From Acidimicrobiales bacterium (GTDB taxonomy: Bacteria > Actinomycetota > Acidimicrobiia > Acidimicrobiales > SZUA-35): a stretch of DNA of 64,000 nucleotides. A program made the position numbers and the translations under genes. The DNA lies in assembly GCA_028285495.1 (NCBI GenBank), contig JANQPB010000009.1:62001-126000 (forward strand), written 5' to 3'. Of this stretch, positions 50,351 to 57,645 are shown one piece after another. A model generated the notes under the pieces. It searched no databases and was not told the origin of the DNA. It worked only from the letters and a program-made list of their open reading frames with translations. Each line of letters begins with the position of its first letter. Position 1 is the stretch's first letter.

Positions 50351-50563
50351 TGGTCCCGGTTCGGCCGTGACCACCAACACGACCGAACCGGGACCAGAAC
50401 TGGAGCGTGGCCCGACCACCACCAAGATCGGGCCACGCGGCTTCCCAAGAAGTGGGAGCCAGGAAGCTCGTGCCGGGGATCCCGGTGAGCTCCGTTGGAC
50501 TCAGTGTGCAACAAGGTGGTTGGGCCGCACGGGTACAGCTCGTGGGTAGTGTTCTCCACGCTG
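50351..50563 (+). other. array of five stem-loops between two genes
   Basis: Stem 1 pairs 50351-50364 with 50383-50396 (14 bp, 18-base loop). Stem 2 pairs 50405-50415 with 50428-50438 (11 bp, 12-base loop). Stem 3 pairs 50439-50447 with 50453-50460 (8 bp and one bulged base). Stem 4 spans 50462-50493 (outer 7 bp with a bulge, inner CCGGG-GAT-CCCGG). Stem 5 spans 50536-50563 (8 bp with a 2-base bulge). No gene lies in 50311-50604. The region may be a non-coding RNA or a leader of the HAD gene. Strand cannot be decided because most stems are perfect. Confidence 0.5.
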
Positions 50564-50604
50564 TTCCCAGCCCTCGATCCGCCCAGAACCCCGGAGGTCG
50601 AACG

Positions 50605-51204
50605 GTGAGTGACATCGATGCCGTGTTGTTCGACATGGGTGGCGTGCTCGTCGAGCTCGGACCGCTCGACGAGCTGCTCGGCTCGACGATGACCGGCGAC
50701 GAGTTCTGGCCCCGGTGGCTGGCCAGCCCCTCGGTCCGCGGCCTCGAATCGGGAACGCGCTCGGTCGACGAGTTCGGTCGGGGCCTCGTCGAGGAGCTCG
50801 AGTTGACGATCAGCCCGGGGGAGGTCGTCGAGCGATTCGGCCGCTTCCCCCGTGGGCTCTATCCCGGGGCCCGCGAGCTGGTGGCCTCGGTTCCCGCCGG
50901 GGTCGTGACCGGCGTGCTGAGCAACACCAACCCGCTCCACTGGGACAACCAGACCGACGGCGAGGCGATCCGCCACCTGTGCCAGCGGGCATTCCTGTCC
51001 TACGAGCTCGGCCTGGTCAAGCCGGACCGCGCCATCTACGACCGGGTGGCCGCTGACCTCGACGTGGCCGCCGACCGGATCCTGTTCATCGACGACAACC
51101 AGATCAACGTCGACGGGGCCAGGGCGGCCGGCTGGCGGGCCGAGGTGGCCGAGGGGCCGGCCGCAGCCGGTGCCGTGCTCGGGCGGTTCGGTCTCGTTGC
51201 CTGA
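50605..51204 (+). CDS. HAD family hydrolase
   Basis: The 199-residue protein is a haloacid-dehalogenase-fold phosphatase. It has motif I in DAVLFDMGGVLVELG (the second aspartate is replaced by Gly, as in other HAD family dehalogenase-like proteins), motif II in GVLSNTNPLHW, the lysine in LGLVKPDRAIYDRV and motif IV in ILFIDDNQINVDGAR. The small cap helices follow motif I. GTG 50605 follows GGAGG at seven bases. It is preceded by the hairpin array. Substrate is unknown. Confidence 0.85.
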   Translation: MSDIDAVLFDMGGVLVELGPLDELLGSTMTGDEFWPRWLASPSVRGLESGTRSVDEFGRGLVEELELTISPGEVVERFGRFPRGLYPGARELVASVPAGVVTGVLSNTNPLHWDNQTDGEAIRHLCQRAFLSYELGLVKPDRAIYDRVAADLDVAADRILFIDDNQINVDGARAAGWRAEVAEGPAAAGAVLGRFGLVA

Positions 51205-51220
51205 GCGGCCGAGCAGCCGA

Positions 51221-52624
51221 TCAGTTCTGGCTGACGCTCTCGAACACGAACGTGCGGCGGCCGAGGGCCACCGTGTCACCCGACCGGAGTGCCACCGGCG
51301 TGCCGGCCGCGAGCTGGTTCCAGTGCTCGTTCACCTGGTCCCACACGTAGGTGCCGTTGGTCGAGCCGAGGTCGACGAGCTGCACCGTCCAGTCGTCGAG
51401 CCGGAGCGTTGCGTGGGTCCTGGACAGCGTCTCGTTGTTGTCCCGCAGAACCAGCAGCTGGGCCGGCGACCCGTCGGCCGGCTTCGGCTCGCGACCGATG
51501 ACGTAGGCGCGATCGAGCCCGTAGGTCGAGCCGTCGTCGAATACGATGAACCCGAGCGTCGGCCGGAGCCCGGTGACCAGGTTGTCGCTCAGGTGCAGCA
51601 ACGACAGGCCGCAGACCATGCATCGTGCGGCCTGGGGGTTGTTGAAGTGCTGGCGAGGGCAGAGGACACCCTGGACCTCGACCCGACCGGCGGCGATGTC
51701 GGCCGGGGTGAGCGGGCCGGAGGCCTCGCCGGCGAGGGGGAGCGGGGTCGGGTCGATCGGCGGGGCCGAGCCGACGAGCACGACCGAGCGGAACGGCACC
51801 TCCAGTGGGCTCGGCTCGACGGCCGGGGCCCGCCGCTCGGCTGACTGCGCGGGATCGTCGCCGTTCTCGGGAAAGCGGCCGGAGCGGACGCCGGCCGGCG
51901 GGGCGTCGACCGGTTCGGCCGGCGGGTGACCGTCGCCGTCGATCGGGAGGTCGGTCGGGTCGTCCTGGGCCGCGGCCGGCGCATCGGTGTCGGCGCCGGC
52001 CGGTGGCGGCGCCGAGGCGACCGGCTGGACGGAGGCGGCGACCGGCTCGGGGGCCGGCTCCCCCTCGGGCTCCGGGGCGGCGACCGCCGGTCCGGGGTCG
52101 GGGGTCGACGGGGGTGCGGGAGGCGCCGGCGGGGCCGGTGCCTCGGGGTCGAGCTTGGCCGGCCCGACGACGCCGATCGTGACCAGCGTCAGGCCGGCGC
52201 CGGGGGCGACACCGCGGCGGAGGTCGTAGGGCGCAACCGGCTCGGCCGCCTTCGACAGGTTGGCCGCCCGCAGGATGAGCCGGCTGGCGGTGGCCGGCAC
52301 CTGCTGGCGCACCCCGCCCTGGGAGCCGTCGAGGACGATCTCACCGTCGACGAGCACCTCGACCGGGCCGTAGGCCATCGCCATCGGCCCCCCGGTTGCC
52401 TCGACCAGCATCGCAACCGACCGGAGCTGCTCGGCGGCCAGGAGCTGGTTGACCGCGGCCACGATCTGGGGAGCCTCGGGCTCGGGGCCGAGCTCGTGGA
52501 ACATCTGGTCGACGGCGGCGTCGTGGGCCGAGTCGCTCGGTATGACCACGGCGACGTCGGGCCAGCGGGCGACGACGCCGAGGCCGCGATGGATCTGTCC
52601 GGCCCGCAGGTCGAGGTCGGTCAT
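51221..52624 (-). CDS. FHA domain protein with a C-x14-C zinc-ribbon-like motif
   Basis: FHA domains bind phosphothreonine. The 467-residue product has an N-terminal region (GQIHRGLGVVARWPDVAVVI, then SVAMLVEATGGPMAMAYG), a long Pro/Ala/Glu linker and a short cysteine motif (VLCPRQHFNNPQAARCMVCG). The C-terminal FHA domain shows YVIGREPKPA, then NNETLSRTHATLRL and VDLGSTNGTYVWD. The phosphothreonine-contact residues (Gly-Arg, Ser, His, Asn) are present. No membrane segment was found. It is 46 bp downstream of the pseudokinase gene, and both are probably one operon. This type of FHA protein occurs near kinase and secretion genes in actinobacteria. Confidence 0.85.
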   Translation of the reverse strand: MTDLDLRAGQIHRGLGVVARWPDVAVVIPSDSAHDAAVDQMFHELGPEPEAPQIVAAVNQLLAAEQLRSVAMLVEATGGPMAMAYGPVEVLVDGEIVLDGSQGGVRQQVPATASRLILRAANLSKAAEPVAPYDLRRGVAPGAGLTLVTIGVVGPAKLDPEAPAPPAPPAPPSTPDPGPAVAAPEPEGEPAPEPVAASVQPVASAPPPAGADTDAPAAAQDDPTDLPIDGDGHPPAEPVDAPPAGVRSGRFPENGDDPAQSAERRAPAVEPSPLEVPFRSVVLVGSAPPIDPTPLPLAGEASGPLTPADIAAGRVEVQGVLCPRQHFNNPQAARCMVCGLSLLHLSDNLVTGLRPTLGFIVFDDGSTYGLDRAYVIGREPKPADGSPAQLLVLRDNNETLSRTHATLRLDDWTVQLVDLGSTNGTYVWDQVNEHWNQLAAGTPVALRSGDTVALGRRTFVFESVSQN

Positions 52625-52670
52625 CGGGCCAGGCCCCCGACCGGGGCGACCGGCGAGGCCGTCGCCGCCC

Positions 52671-53492
52671 TCACGATGCCGCCTGCCTGGCCTGACGGTC
52701 GGCCTCGGCGAAGATCTCGGTCGCCAGCGCCTCGCCGGTGGCCGGTCGGTCGGCCGGATCCGCGGCCACCGTCGACTCGATGATGCGGAGCTCGGCGTTG
52801 CGCAGGGCGTCGCTCAGGGTCGGGCGCTCGTTGAGGATGTGGCGCAAGGCTGCAACCAGCGAGTCGGTCGGCATCGACGGGTAGAAGGCCATGCCGGTCA
52901 GCGCCCGGTGCAGGGTGGCGCCGAGGGCCCAGATGTCGCTGGCCCGGGAGGCCTGCTGACCCTGGATCAGCTCGGGCGAGAGGTACTCGATCGTGTTGAC
53001 CTTGGAGGCGCCGGTGATCGTGAGACCGGGGCTGAGCAGCTGGGACAGGCCGATGTCGCCGAGGCGGGCCCCGTCGTCGCCGAGCAGGATGTTGCCAGGT
53101 CGGATCGAGCGGTGGGGGATGCCGACCTCGTGCAGCGCATGGGCGCCGAGCGCAGCCCGGCCGACGCTGCGGAGCACGTCGACCCGGGACAGCGGCCTGG
53201 CCGGCTGGGCCATGGAGCCGCCCGTGCGGTAGCGGGCGGCCATGTAGATGATGTTGCCCTGCTGGCCGATGTCGAGCAGCTCGACGAGGTACGGCGAATC
53301 GATCGAGGCGTACCGCCTGAGGTAGTCGGTGAGGCGCTCGAAGTCCTCGTCCGACGCCGGGTGGGCGACGGTCTTGACGGCGACCTGATCGTCGTCGATC
53401 TCCATGCGGGCGGGGGTGCGGGCCAGCCAGAACTGGCCCTGGCTCCCCTCCCCGAGCGCCTGGATGATCTCGTAGTCGCCGATCTGTTGCAT
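52671..53492 (-). CDS. protein-kinase-like protein, predicted pseudokinase
   Basis: The 273-residue product has the kinase fold: glycine loop LGEGSQGQFWLA, VAVK lysine (40), YRTGGSMAQP hinge, SPELIQGQQASRASDIWALG and LSDALRN near the end. The catalytic HRD aspartate is replaced: HRSIRPGN at 127-134, so D becomes S129 and the adjacent K becomes R131. The magnesium loop is DIG rather than DFG. Loss of the HRD aspartate usually removes phosphotransfer, so it is called a pseudokinase. The region from the start of the kinase to the end is intact, with no transmembrane segment. The FHA gene follows. A -10-like TAGGGT (minus strand, 53518-53523) lies upstream. Confidence 0.82.
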   Translation of the reverse strand: MQQIGDYEIIQALGEGSQGQFWLARTPARMEIDDDQVAVKTVAHPASDEDFERLTDYLRRYASIDSPYLVELLDIGQQGNIIYMAARYRTGGSMAQPARPLSRVDVLRSVGRAALGAHALHEVGIPHRSIRPGNILLGDDGARLGDIGLSQLLSPGLTITGASKVNTIEYLSPELIQGQQASRASDIWALGATLHRALTGMAFYPSMPTDSLVAALRHILNERPTLSDALRNAELRIIESTVAADPADRPATGEALATEIFAEADRQARQAAS

Positions 53493-53663
53493 CGCGTCCC
53501 TCGTTGCTGCTCCTGTGACCCTACTGGCTCGGCTGGCCGGCGCGCCCCCGGCTGCGCAACGGATCGGAGACGGACGATTCGTGCCGCTGGCCGATAGCTT
53601 CGAAGGCAGCAGAGAGCGGCTGACCCGGTGGGGAGGTCGCCGAACCGAGGAAGGGTGACGAGC

Positions 53664-54230
53664 GTGGGCTTGTTCGATTTTGTCAAGGAGGCCGGGGCCA
53701 AGATCGGCATCGGCGAGAGCAAGGCAGAGAAGGCGGAGAAGGAGGCCAAGGCGGCCGCCGCCTCGGCCGAGCGGGCCGCCGAGGTGGCAAAGCGGGTGCG
53801 GGATCGCAGGGCTGCGGCGGCCAACGCCGAGCGGCTCGAGCGCATCTCGGAGGCGAAGAAGTCCACCAGCCTCGAGAGCTACGTGAAGGATCTCGGGCTG
53901 GAGATCAGCCACCTCGACATCCGCTTCGACGACGGCCGGGCCGACATCAGCGGCAAGGTGGCCGACCAGGCCACCCGTGAGCGGGTCATCCTCGCCGTCG
54001 GCAATGTCGAGGGCGTCGCCCAGGTCTCCGACGAGATCGAGGTCACCGCCGACTCCGAAGAGTCGCAGATGCACGTCGTCCAGTCGGGCGACACCCTCAG
54101 CGCCATCGCCAAGGAGTACTACGGCGACGCCATGAAGTACCCGGCGATCTTCGAGGCCAACAAGCCGATGCTGAAGGACCCCGACCTGATCTACCCGGGC
54201 CAGGTGCTGCGGATCCCCGCCGACGCCTAG
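53664..54230 (+). CDS. BON-LysM protein, Kbp/YgaU-like
   Basis: E. coli Kbp (YgaU) is a cytoplasmic BON-LysM protein that binds potassium. This 188-residue protein begins GLFDFVKEAGAKIG, like Kbp, then has an inserted 50-residue Lys/Ala/Glu-rich helix, a BON domain (LEISHLDIRFDDGRADISG, then ILAVGNVEGVAQVSDEIEV) and a LysM domain (HVVQSGDTLSAIAKEYYGDA, then IFEANKPMLKDPDLIYPGQV). No signal peptide is seen. The start is GTG 53664 rather than GTG 53655, since GAGGAAGG lies eight bases upstream. A strong terminator follows. Confidence 0.9.
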   Translation: MGLFDFVKEAGAKIGIGESKAEKAEKEAKAAAASAERAAEVAKRVRDRRAAAANAERLERISEAKKSTSLESYVKDLGLEISHLDIRFDDGRADISGKVADQATRERVILAVGNVEGVAQVSDEIEVTADSEESQMHVVQSGDTLSAIAKEYYGDAMKYPAIFEANKPMLKDPDLIYPGQVLRIPADA

Positions 54231-54265
54231 ATCCGGGCTCGGCCACACGGTCGACAGGAACGTGA

Positions 54266-54301
54266 CGGTGCCGGGGTCGAGGCCCCGGCACCGCCCGTTT
54301 T
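54266..54301 (+). terminator. intrinsic terminator after the Kbp-like gene
   Basis: An 11-bp perfect stem (54266-54276 with 54283-54293) closes a 6-base loop and is followed by CCCGTTTT. Confidence 0.8.
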
Positions 54302-54312
54302 GGCCGTGCGGC

Positions 54313-54318
54313 TACAGT
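54313..54318 (+). promoter_or_regulatory. -10 element just before the Vps62-like gene
   Basis: TACAGT lies ten bases upstream of the ATG at 54329, with no Shine-Dalgarno between, which suggests a leaderless transcript. Confidence 0.45.
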
Positions 54319-54328
54319 CACAGGCCCG

Positions 54329-56089
54329 ATGGACACCGAGGCCGAACGCCAACTCCTGGCCCGGCACGCACCGATCCTCCGCTTCGACCGGCGAGAGCTG
54401 TTCTTCCCCGCTGCCGTCGACGGCTACCTGGCCGCCAGCTCCCTCCACGGCCCGGATCGCCACCAGCTCATCGCCCCCGGTCGGGTGACCGACGGCGACC
54501 TCGGGTCGGCCCTGCCGGACGGCGCCTACCTCCAGTTCGTCGACGAGACCGAGCGCCGGTCGGTCGTCCGGGATGACGCCAGGCGGGTGGCCAGGCGGCT
54601 GTTCGGCCCCCGTCTCGGCCGCGTCGGGCTGTTCGGTCGCATCCTCGATGCGCTGTTCCTGCTGAGCGTCTTCATCCGGCCGACCACCCCGACCCTGACC
54701 ACCGCCGCCGCCGCGCTCAAGGTCGAGCGACTCGGCCTGCAGCGTCGGCCCGTCGTCTACGGCCGGGTGGTCGAGGTCGCCGGCTGGTCGGTGCTGCACT
54801 ACGCCTGGTTCTACGTCATGAACGACTGGCGCACGAGCTACCGGGGCCTCAACGACCACGAGGCCGACTGGGAGCAGGCGTGGGTGCTGTGCGACCCGGT
54901 CGACCACCGCCCGATCTGGGTCGTCGCCTCCAACCACGAGAACCGGGGAGCCAACCTCCGCCGCCACTGGGACGACCCGGAGTGCCATCACGTCGAAGGT
55001 CGACCGATCCTGTACGCCGGCGCCGGCTCCCACGCCCTCTACTTCCGGCCGGGCGACTACGTCAGCCGCATCGACGTCGCCGGGCTGCGCTGGCTGCTGC
55101 GGCTCCAGCGATGGGCGAGGGGGGCGCTGAGGATCCGCGACCAGGCGGCGGAACGGGGACTGGGCCCCGCCCTCGGTGTCCCCTTCGTCGACAGCGCGCC
55201 CGGCGACGGGCGGGAGATCGTGACCTGGGACGTGCAGCTCCTCGATGCGGAGCGTCCGGCCTTCGGGACCTACCGGGGTCTGTGGGGGCTCGACACCGGC
55301 GACCCGGCCAACGGCGAGCGCGGCCCCGGCGGCCCAAAGTTCGACCGTGGTGGCGCCATCCGCCGCTCGTGGGCCGACCCCGTCGGGTTCGCCGGCCTGC
55401 ACGGCATGCGGCCGCCGTCGGCGGCGCCGCCCGGCTCCGAGCTCGACAACCTCGGCCGGACCCTTCGCCACCTCGACGCCGAGATCGCCAGGACCTCCAA
55501 CCTGTTGCCCCTCGTCCAGCAGACCGAGGCCCCCGACGCGTTCCAGCGCGAGGCCCAGCGGCTCAGCGATCTGTTGCAGCAGCGGGCCGAGCTCCACGAT
55601 CAGCGGGGGCGGCTCCGGGCCGGCGATGCGACCGTCGTCGACCTGCGGGCCCACCTCACCAGCCCGGCGACGCCGCTCGACCCCCCGGCCGCCTCGGGTT
55701 GGCTGCTCGCGCTGTGGGCGGCCGCCAGCGTGCCCCTGCTGCTGGCGTCGGTCGCCGCCGTGTTCCTGTTCGACTCGCTCGGCGTCTCGACCGTGCCGCT
55801 CGTCGTCTTCGCTGCGTTCTCGATCCTGGAGCAGCTCGTCCGACGCCACTTCCAGGCGGTGCTCCGGCTGATCGGGCTCTATGCGGCCGTGGCCACGCTG
55901 TTCCTCGTCGTCGGCGCCCTCTTCTCCGGCGTGGTGACGGTCAGCCGCCTGGTGATCGGCGGGGTGGTCGCCGCAGCCGCCGTGCTGCTGTTCGTCGCCA
56001 ACCTCGGCGAGCTCAGTGCCGTCCAGCGCCGAGCCGAGGCGGCGGCCGAGACCGACGGCGAGGCGCCCGCGGTCGACCACGCAGCCTGA
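54329..56089 (+). CDS. Vps62-like protein with C-terminal membrane helices
   Basis: The 586-residue protein has a large soluble N-terminal domain with WSVLHYAWFYVMNDWRTSYR, then NDHEADWEQAWVLCDP, WVVASNHENRGANLRRHW and GRPILYAGAGSHALYFRPGDY. This resembles the Vps62 family seen in fungi and some bacteria. The C-terminal third has a coiled coil and four hydrophobic segments (GWLLALWAAASVPLLLASVA, STVPLVVFAAFSIL, LIGLYAAVATLFLVVGALF, LVIGGVVAAAAVLLFVANL). The combination is unusual; the function is unknown. The first 130 residues include a further hydrophobic patch around RILDALFLLSVFI. The -10 sits next to the start. Confidence 0.65.
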   Translation: MDTEAERQLLARHAPILRFDRRELFFPAAVDGYLAASSLHGPDRHQLIAPGRVTDGDLGSALPDGAYLQFVDETERRSVVRDDARRVARRLFGPRLGRVGLFGRILDALFLLSVFIRPTTPTLTTAAAALKVERLGLQRRPVVYGRVVEVAGWSVLHYAWFYVMNDWRTSYRGLNDHEADWEQAWVLCDPVDHRPIWVVASNHENRGANLRRHWDDPECHHVEGRPILYAGAGSHALYFRPGDYVSRIDVAGLRWLLRLQRWARGALRIRDQAAERGLGPALGVPFVDSAPGDGREIVTWDVQLLDAERPAFGTYRGLWGLDTGDPANGERGPGGPKFDRGGAIRRSWADPVGFAGLHGMRPPSAAPPGSELDNLGRTLRHLDAEIARTSNLLPLVQQTEAPDAFQREAQRLSDLLQQRAELHDQRGRLRAGDATVVDLRAHLTSPATPLDPPAASGWLLALWAAASVPLLLASVAAVFLFDSLGVSTVPLVVFAAFSILEQLVRRHFQAVLRLIGLYAAVATLFLVVGALFSGVVTVSRLVIGGVVAAAAVLLFVANLGELSAVQRRAEAAAETDGEAPAVDHAA

Positions 56090-56166
56090 TCGGCGCCGAC
56101 CACTCCGTTGGCAGCCCGTCCGGTCACGACCCGTCCGGTGACGGCCGGCCGTGCCCGCACGTGTGC

Positions 56167-57393
56167 TCAGGCGGCGCCCCTGGCGCCGGCCAGGGCGGCG
56201 ATGAGGCGCTCCCCGGCCTCGGTCAGCACCTCGTCCCGCTTGGCGAAGCAGAAGCGGATCAGCGAGGCGCCGGCCCCGGGAGCCTGGTAGAACACCGCGC
56301 TCGGCACGGCGACGACACCGGCCAGCTCGGGCAGGCCGAGGCAGAACTCGATCCCGTCGTCGTGGCCGAGCGGGGTGATGTCTGCGGTGACGAAGTAGGT
56401 GCCCTCGGGCACGAGCACGTCGAACCCGGCCTCGGTCAGCATCGGGCACAGCAGGTCGCGTTTGGCCAGCAGCTCGCCGACGAAGCTCTCGTAGTAGTCG
56501 TCGCCGAGGCGGAGCCCGGCGGCGATCGCCGGCTGGAACGGTGCGCCGTTGACGAAGGTCAGGAACTGCTTGGCCGTCCGCACGGCGGTGATCAGCTCGG
56601 GCGGGCCGACCGCCCAGCCGATCTTCCAGCCGGTGAAGGAGAAGGTCTTGCCCCCGGACGACACGGTGAGCGTGCGCTCGGCCATGCCGGGGAACGTGGT
56701 CAGCGGGTGGTGGGTGCCGTCGAACACGAGGTGCTCGTAGACCTCGTCGGTCACGGCGATCACGTCGTGGCGAACGCACAGCTCGGCGATGAGGGCCAGC
56801 TCGTCGTCGTCGAAGACCTTGCCCGTCGGGTTGTGGGGGGTGTTGAGCAGCAGCAGACGGGTCTTGGGGGAGAAGGCCCGCTCCAGCTCGTCCGGGTCGA
56901 AGGTGAACCGGCGCCGACCGTCAGGACCCGAGCCGCGCCCGTCCGGGCCGACCCCCTCGGGCGACAGCAGCACGCCGCGCATCCGGGCGCCGGCCATGGC
57001 GATGCCCGCCTGGTACGAGTCGTAGGTCGGGTCGAACGCGATCACCTCGTCGCCGACCTCACAGAGACCGATGAGGGCGGCGGCCAGCGCCTCGGTCGCG
57101 CCCGCGGTGACGAGCACCTCGGTGTCCGGGTTTGCGTCGATCCCCCAGAAGCGGGCCTGGTGCTCGGCCACCGCCCGTCGCAGCTCGGGCTCGCCGGGAC
57201 CAGGCGGGTACTGGTTGCGACCGGCCCGGATGGCGTCGATCGCAGCCTGTGACACCTCGGCCGGGCCGTCGGTGTCGGGAAATCCCTGTCCGAGGTTGAT
57301 CGCCCCGGTCTCGGTGGCCAGGGCCGACATCGTGGCGAAGATCGTGGTGCCGAAGCCCTGGAGGCGAGCCGACAGGTGGGGTACCCGGGTCAT
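56167..57393 (-). CDS. class I/II PLP-dependent aminotransferase (DapC/methionine aminotransferase type)
   Basis: The 408-residue protein has the fold-type I signatures: INLGQGFPDTDGP, VLVTAGATEALAAAL, IAFDPTYDSY, LLLLNTPHNPTGKVF, VTDEVYEHLVFDG and the PLP lysine in SSGGKTFSFTGWKIGWA. The tail reads GASLIRFCFAKRDEVL. This set matches the N-succinyldiaminopimelate aminotransferase DapC and the methionine/kynurenine aminotransferases, so a lysine-biosynthesis role is possible but not certain. ATG 57393 is the natural start; the frame is open further upstream without support. It diverges from korA across 252 bp, in which I see only weak promoter-like motifs. Confidence 0.87.
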   Translation of the reverse strand: MTRVPHLSARLQGFGTTIFATMSALATETGAINLGQGFPDTDGPAEVSQAAIDAIRAGRNQYPPGPGEPELRRAVAEHQARFWGIDANPDTEVLVTAGATEALAAALIGLCEVGDEVIAFDPTYDSYQAGIAMAGARMRGVLLSPEGVGPDGRGSGPDGRRRFTFDPDELERAFSPKTRLLLLNTPHNPTGKVFDDDELALIAELCVRHDVIAVTDEVYEHLVFDGTHHPLTTFPGMAERTLTVSSGGKTFSFTGWKIGWAVGPPELITAVRTAKQFLTFVNGAPFQPAIAAGLRLGDDYYESFVGELLAKRDLLCPMLTEAGFDVLVPEGTYFVTADITPLGHDDGIEFCLGLPELAGVVAVPSAVFYQAPGAGASLIRFCFAKRDEVLTEAGERLIAALAGARGAA

Positions 57394-57645
57394 GGCCACA
57401 CAAGCTAGTGCCGCCCCGGCGACCTCGGGCCATGTGGTCGCATCGACAGGCGGCACGGCGCCGATCGGGCGGCGGCCACCGGTCGGCTTCGAGCCCGGGT
57501 GAAACTGCTCGGCGAGCTACGAAAATCGCTCCCGACCGAGGTACGGTGTCAGGTGTACAGATAGTCAAGAAAGGGCTGCATCGGTGACACTCGCTCCCGG
57601 TGGCAACGGACTGCGTGGACAGCCCTCATCGACCTAGGGGATCAC

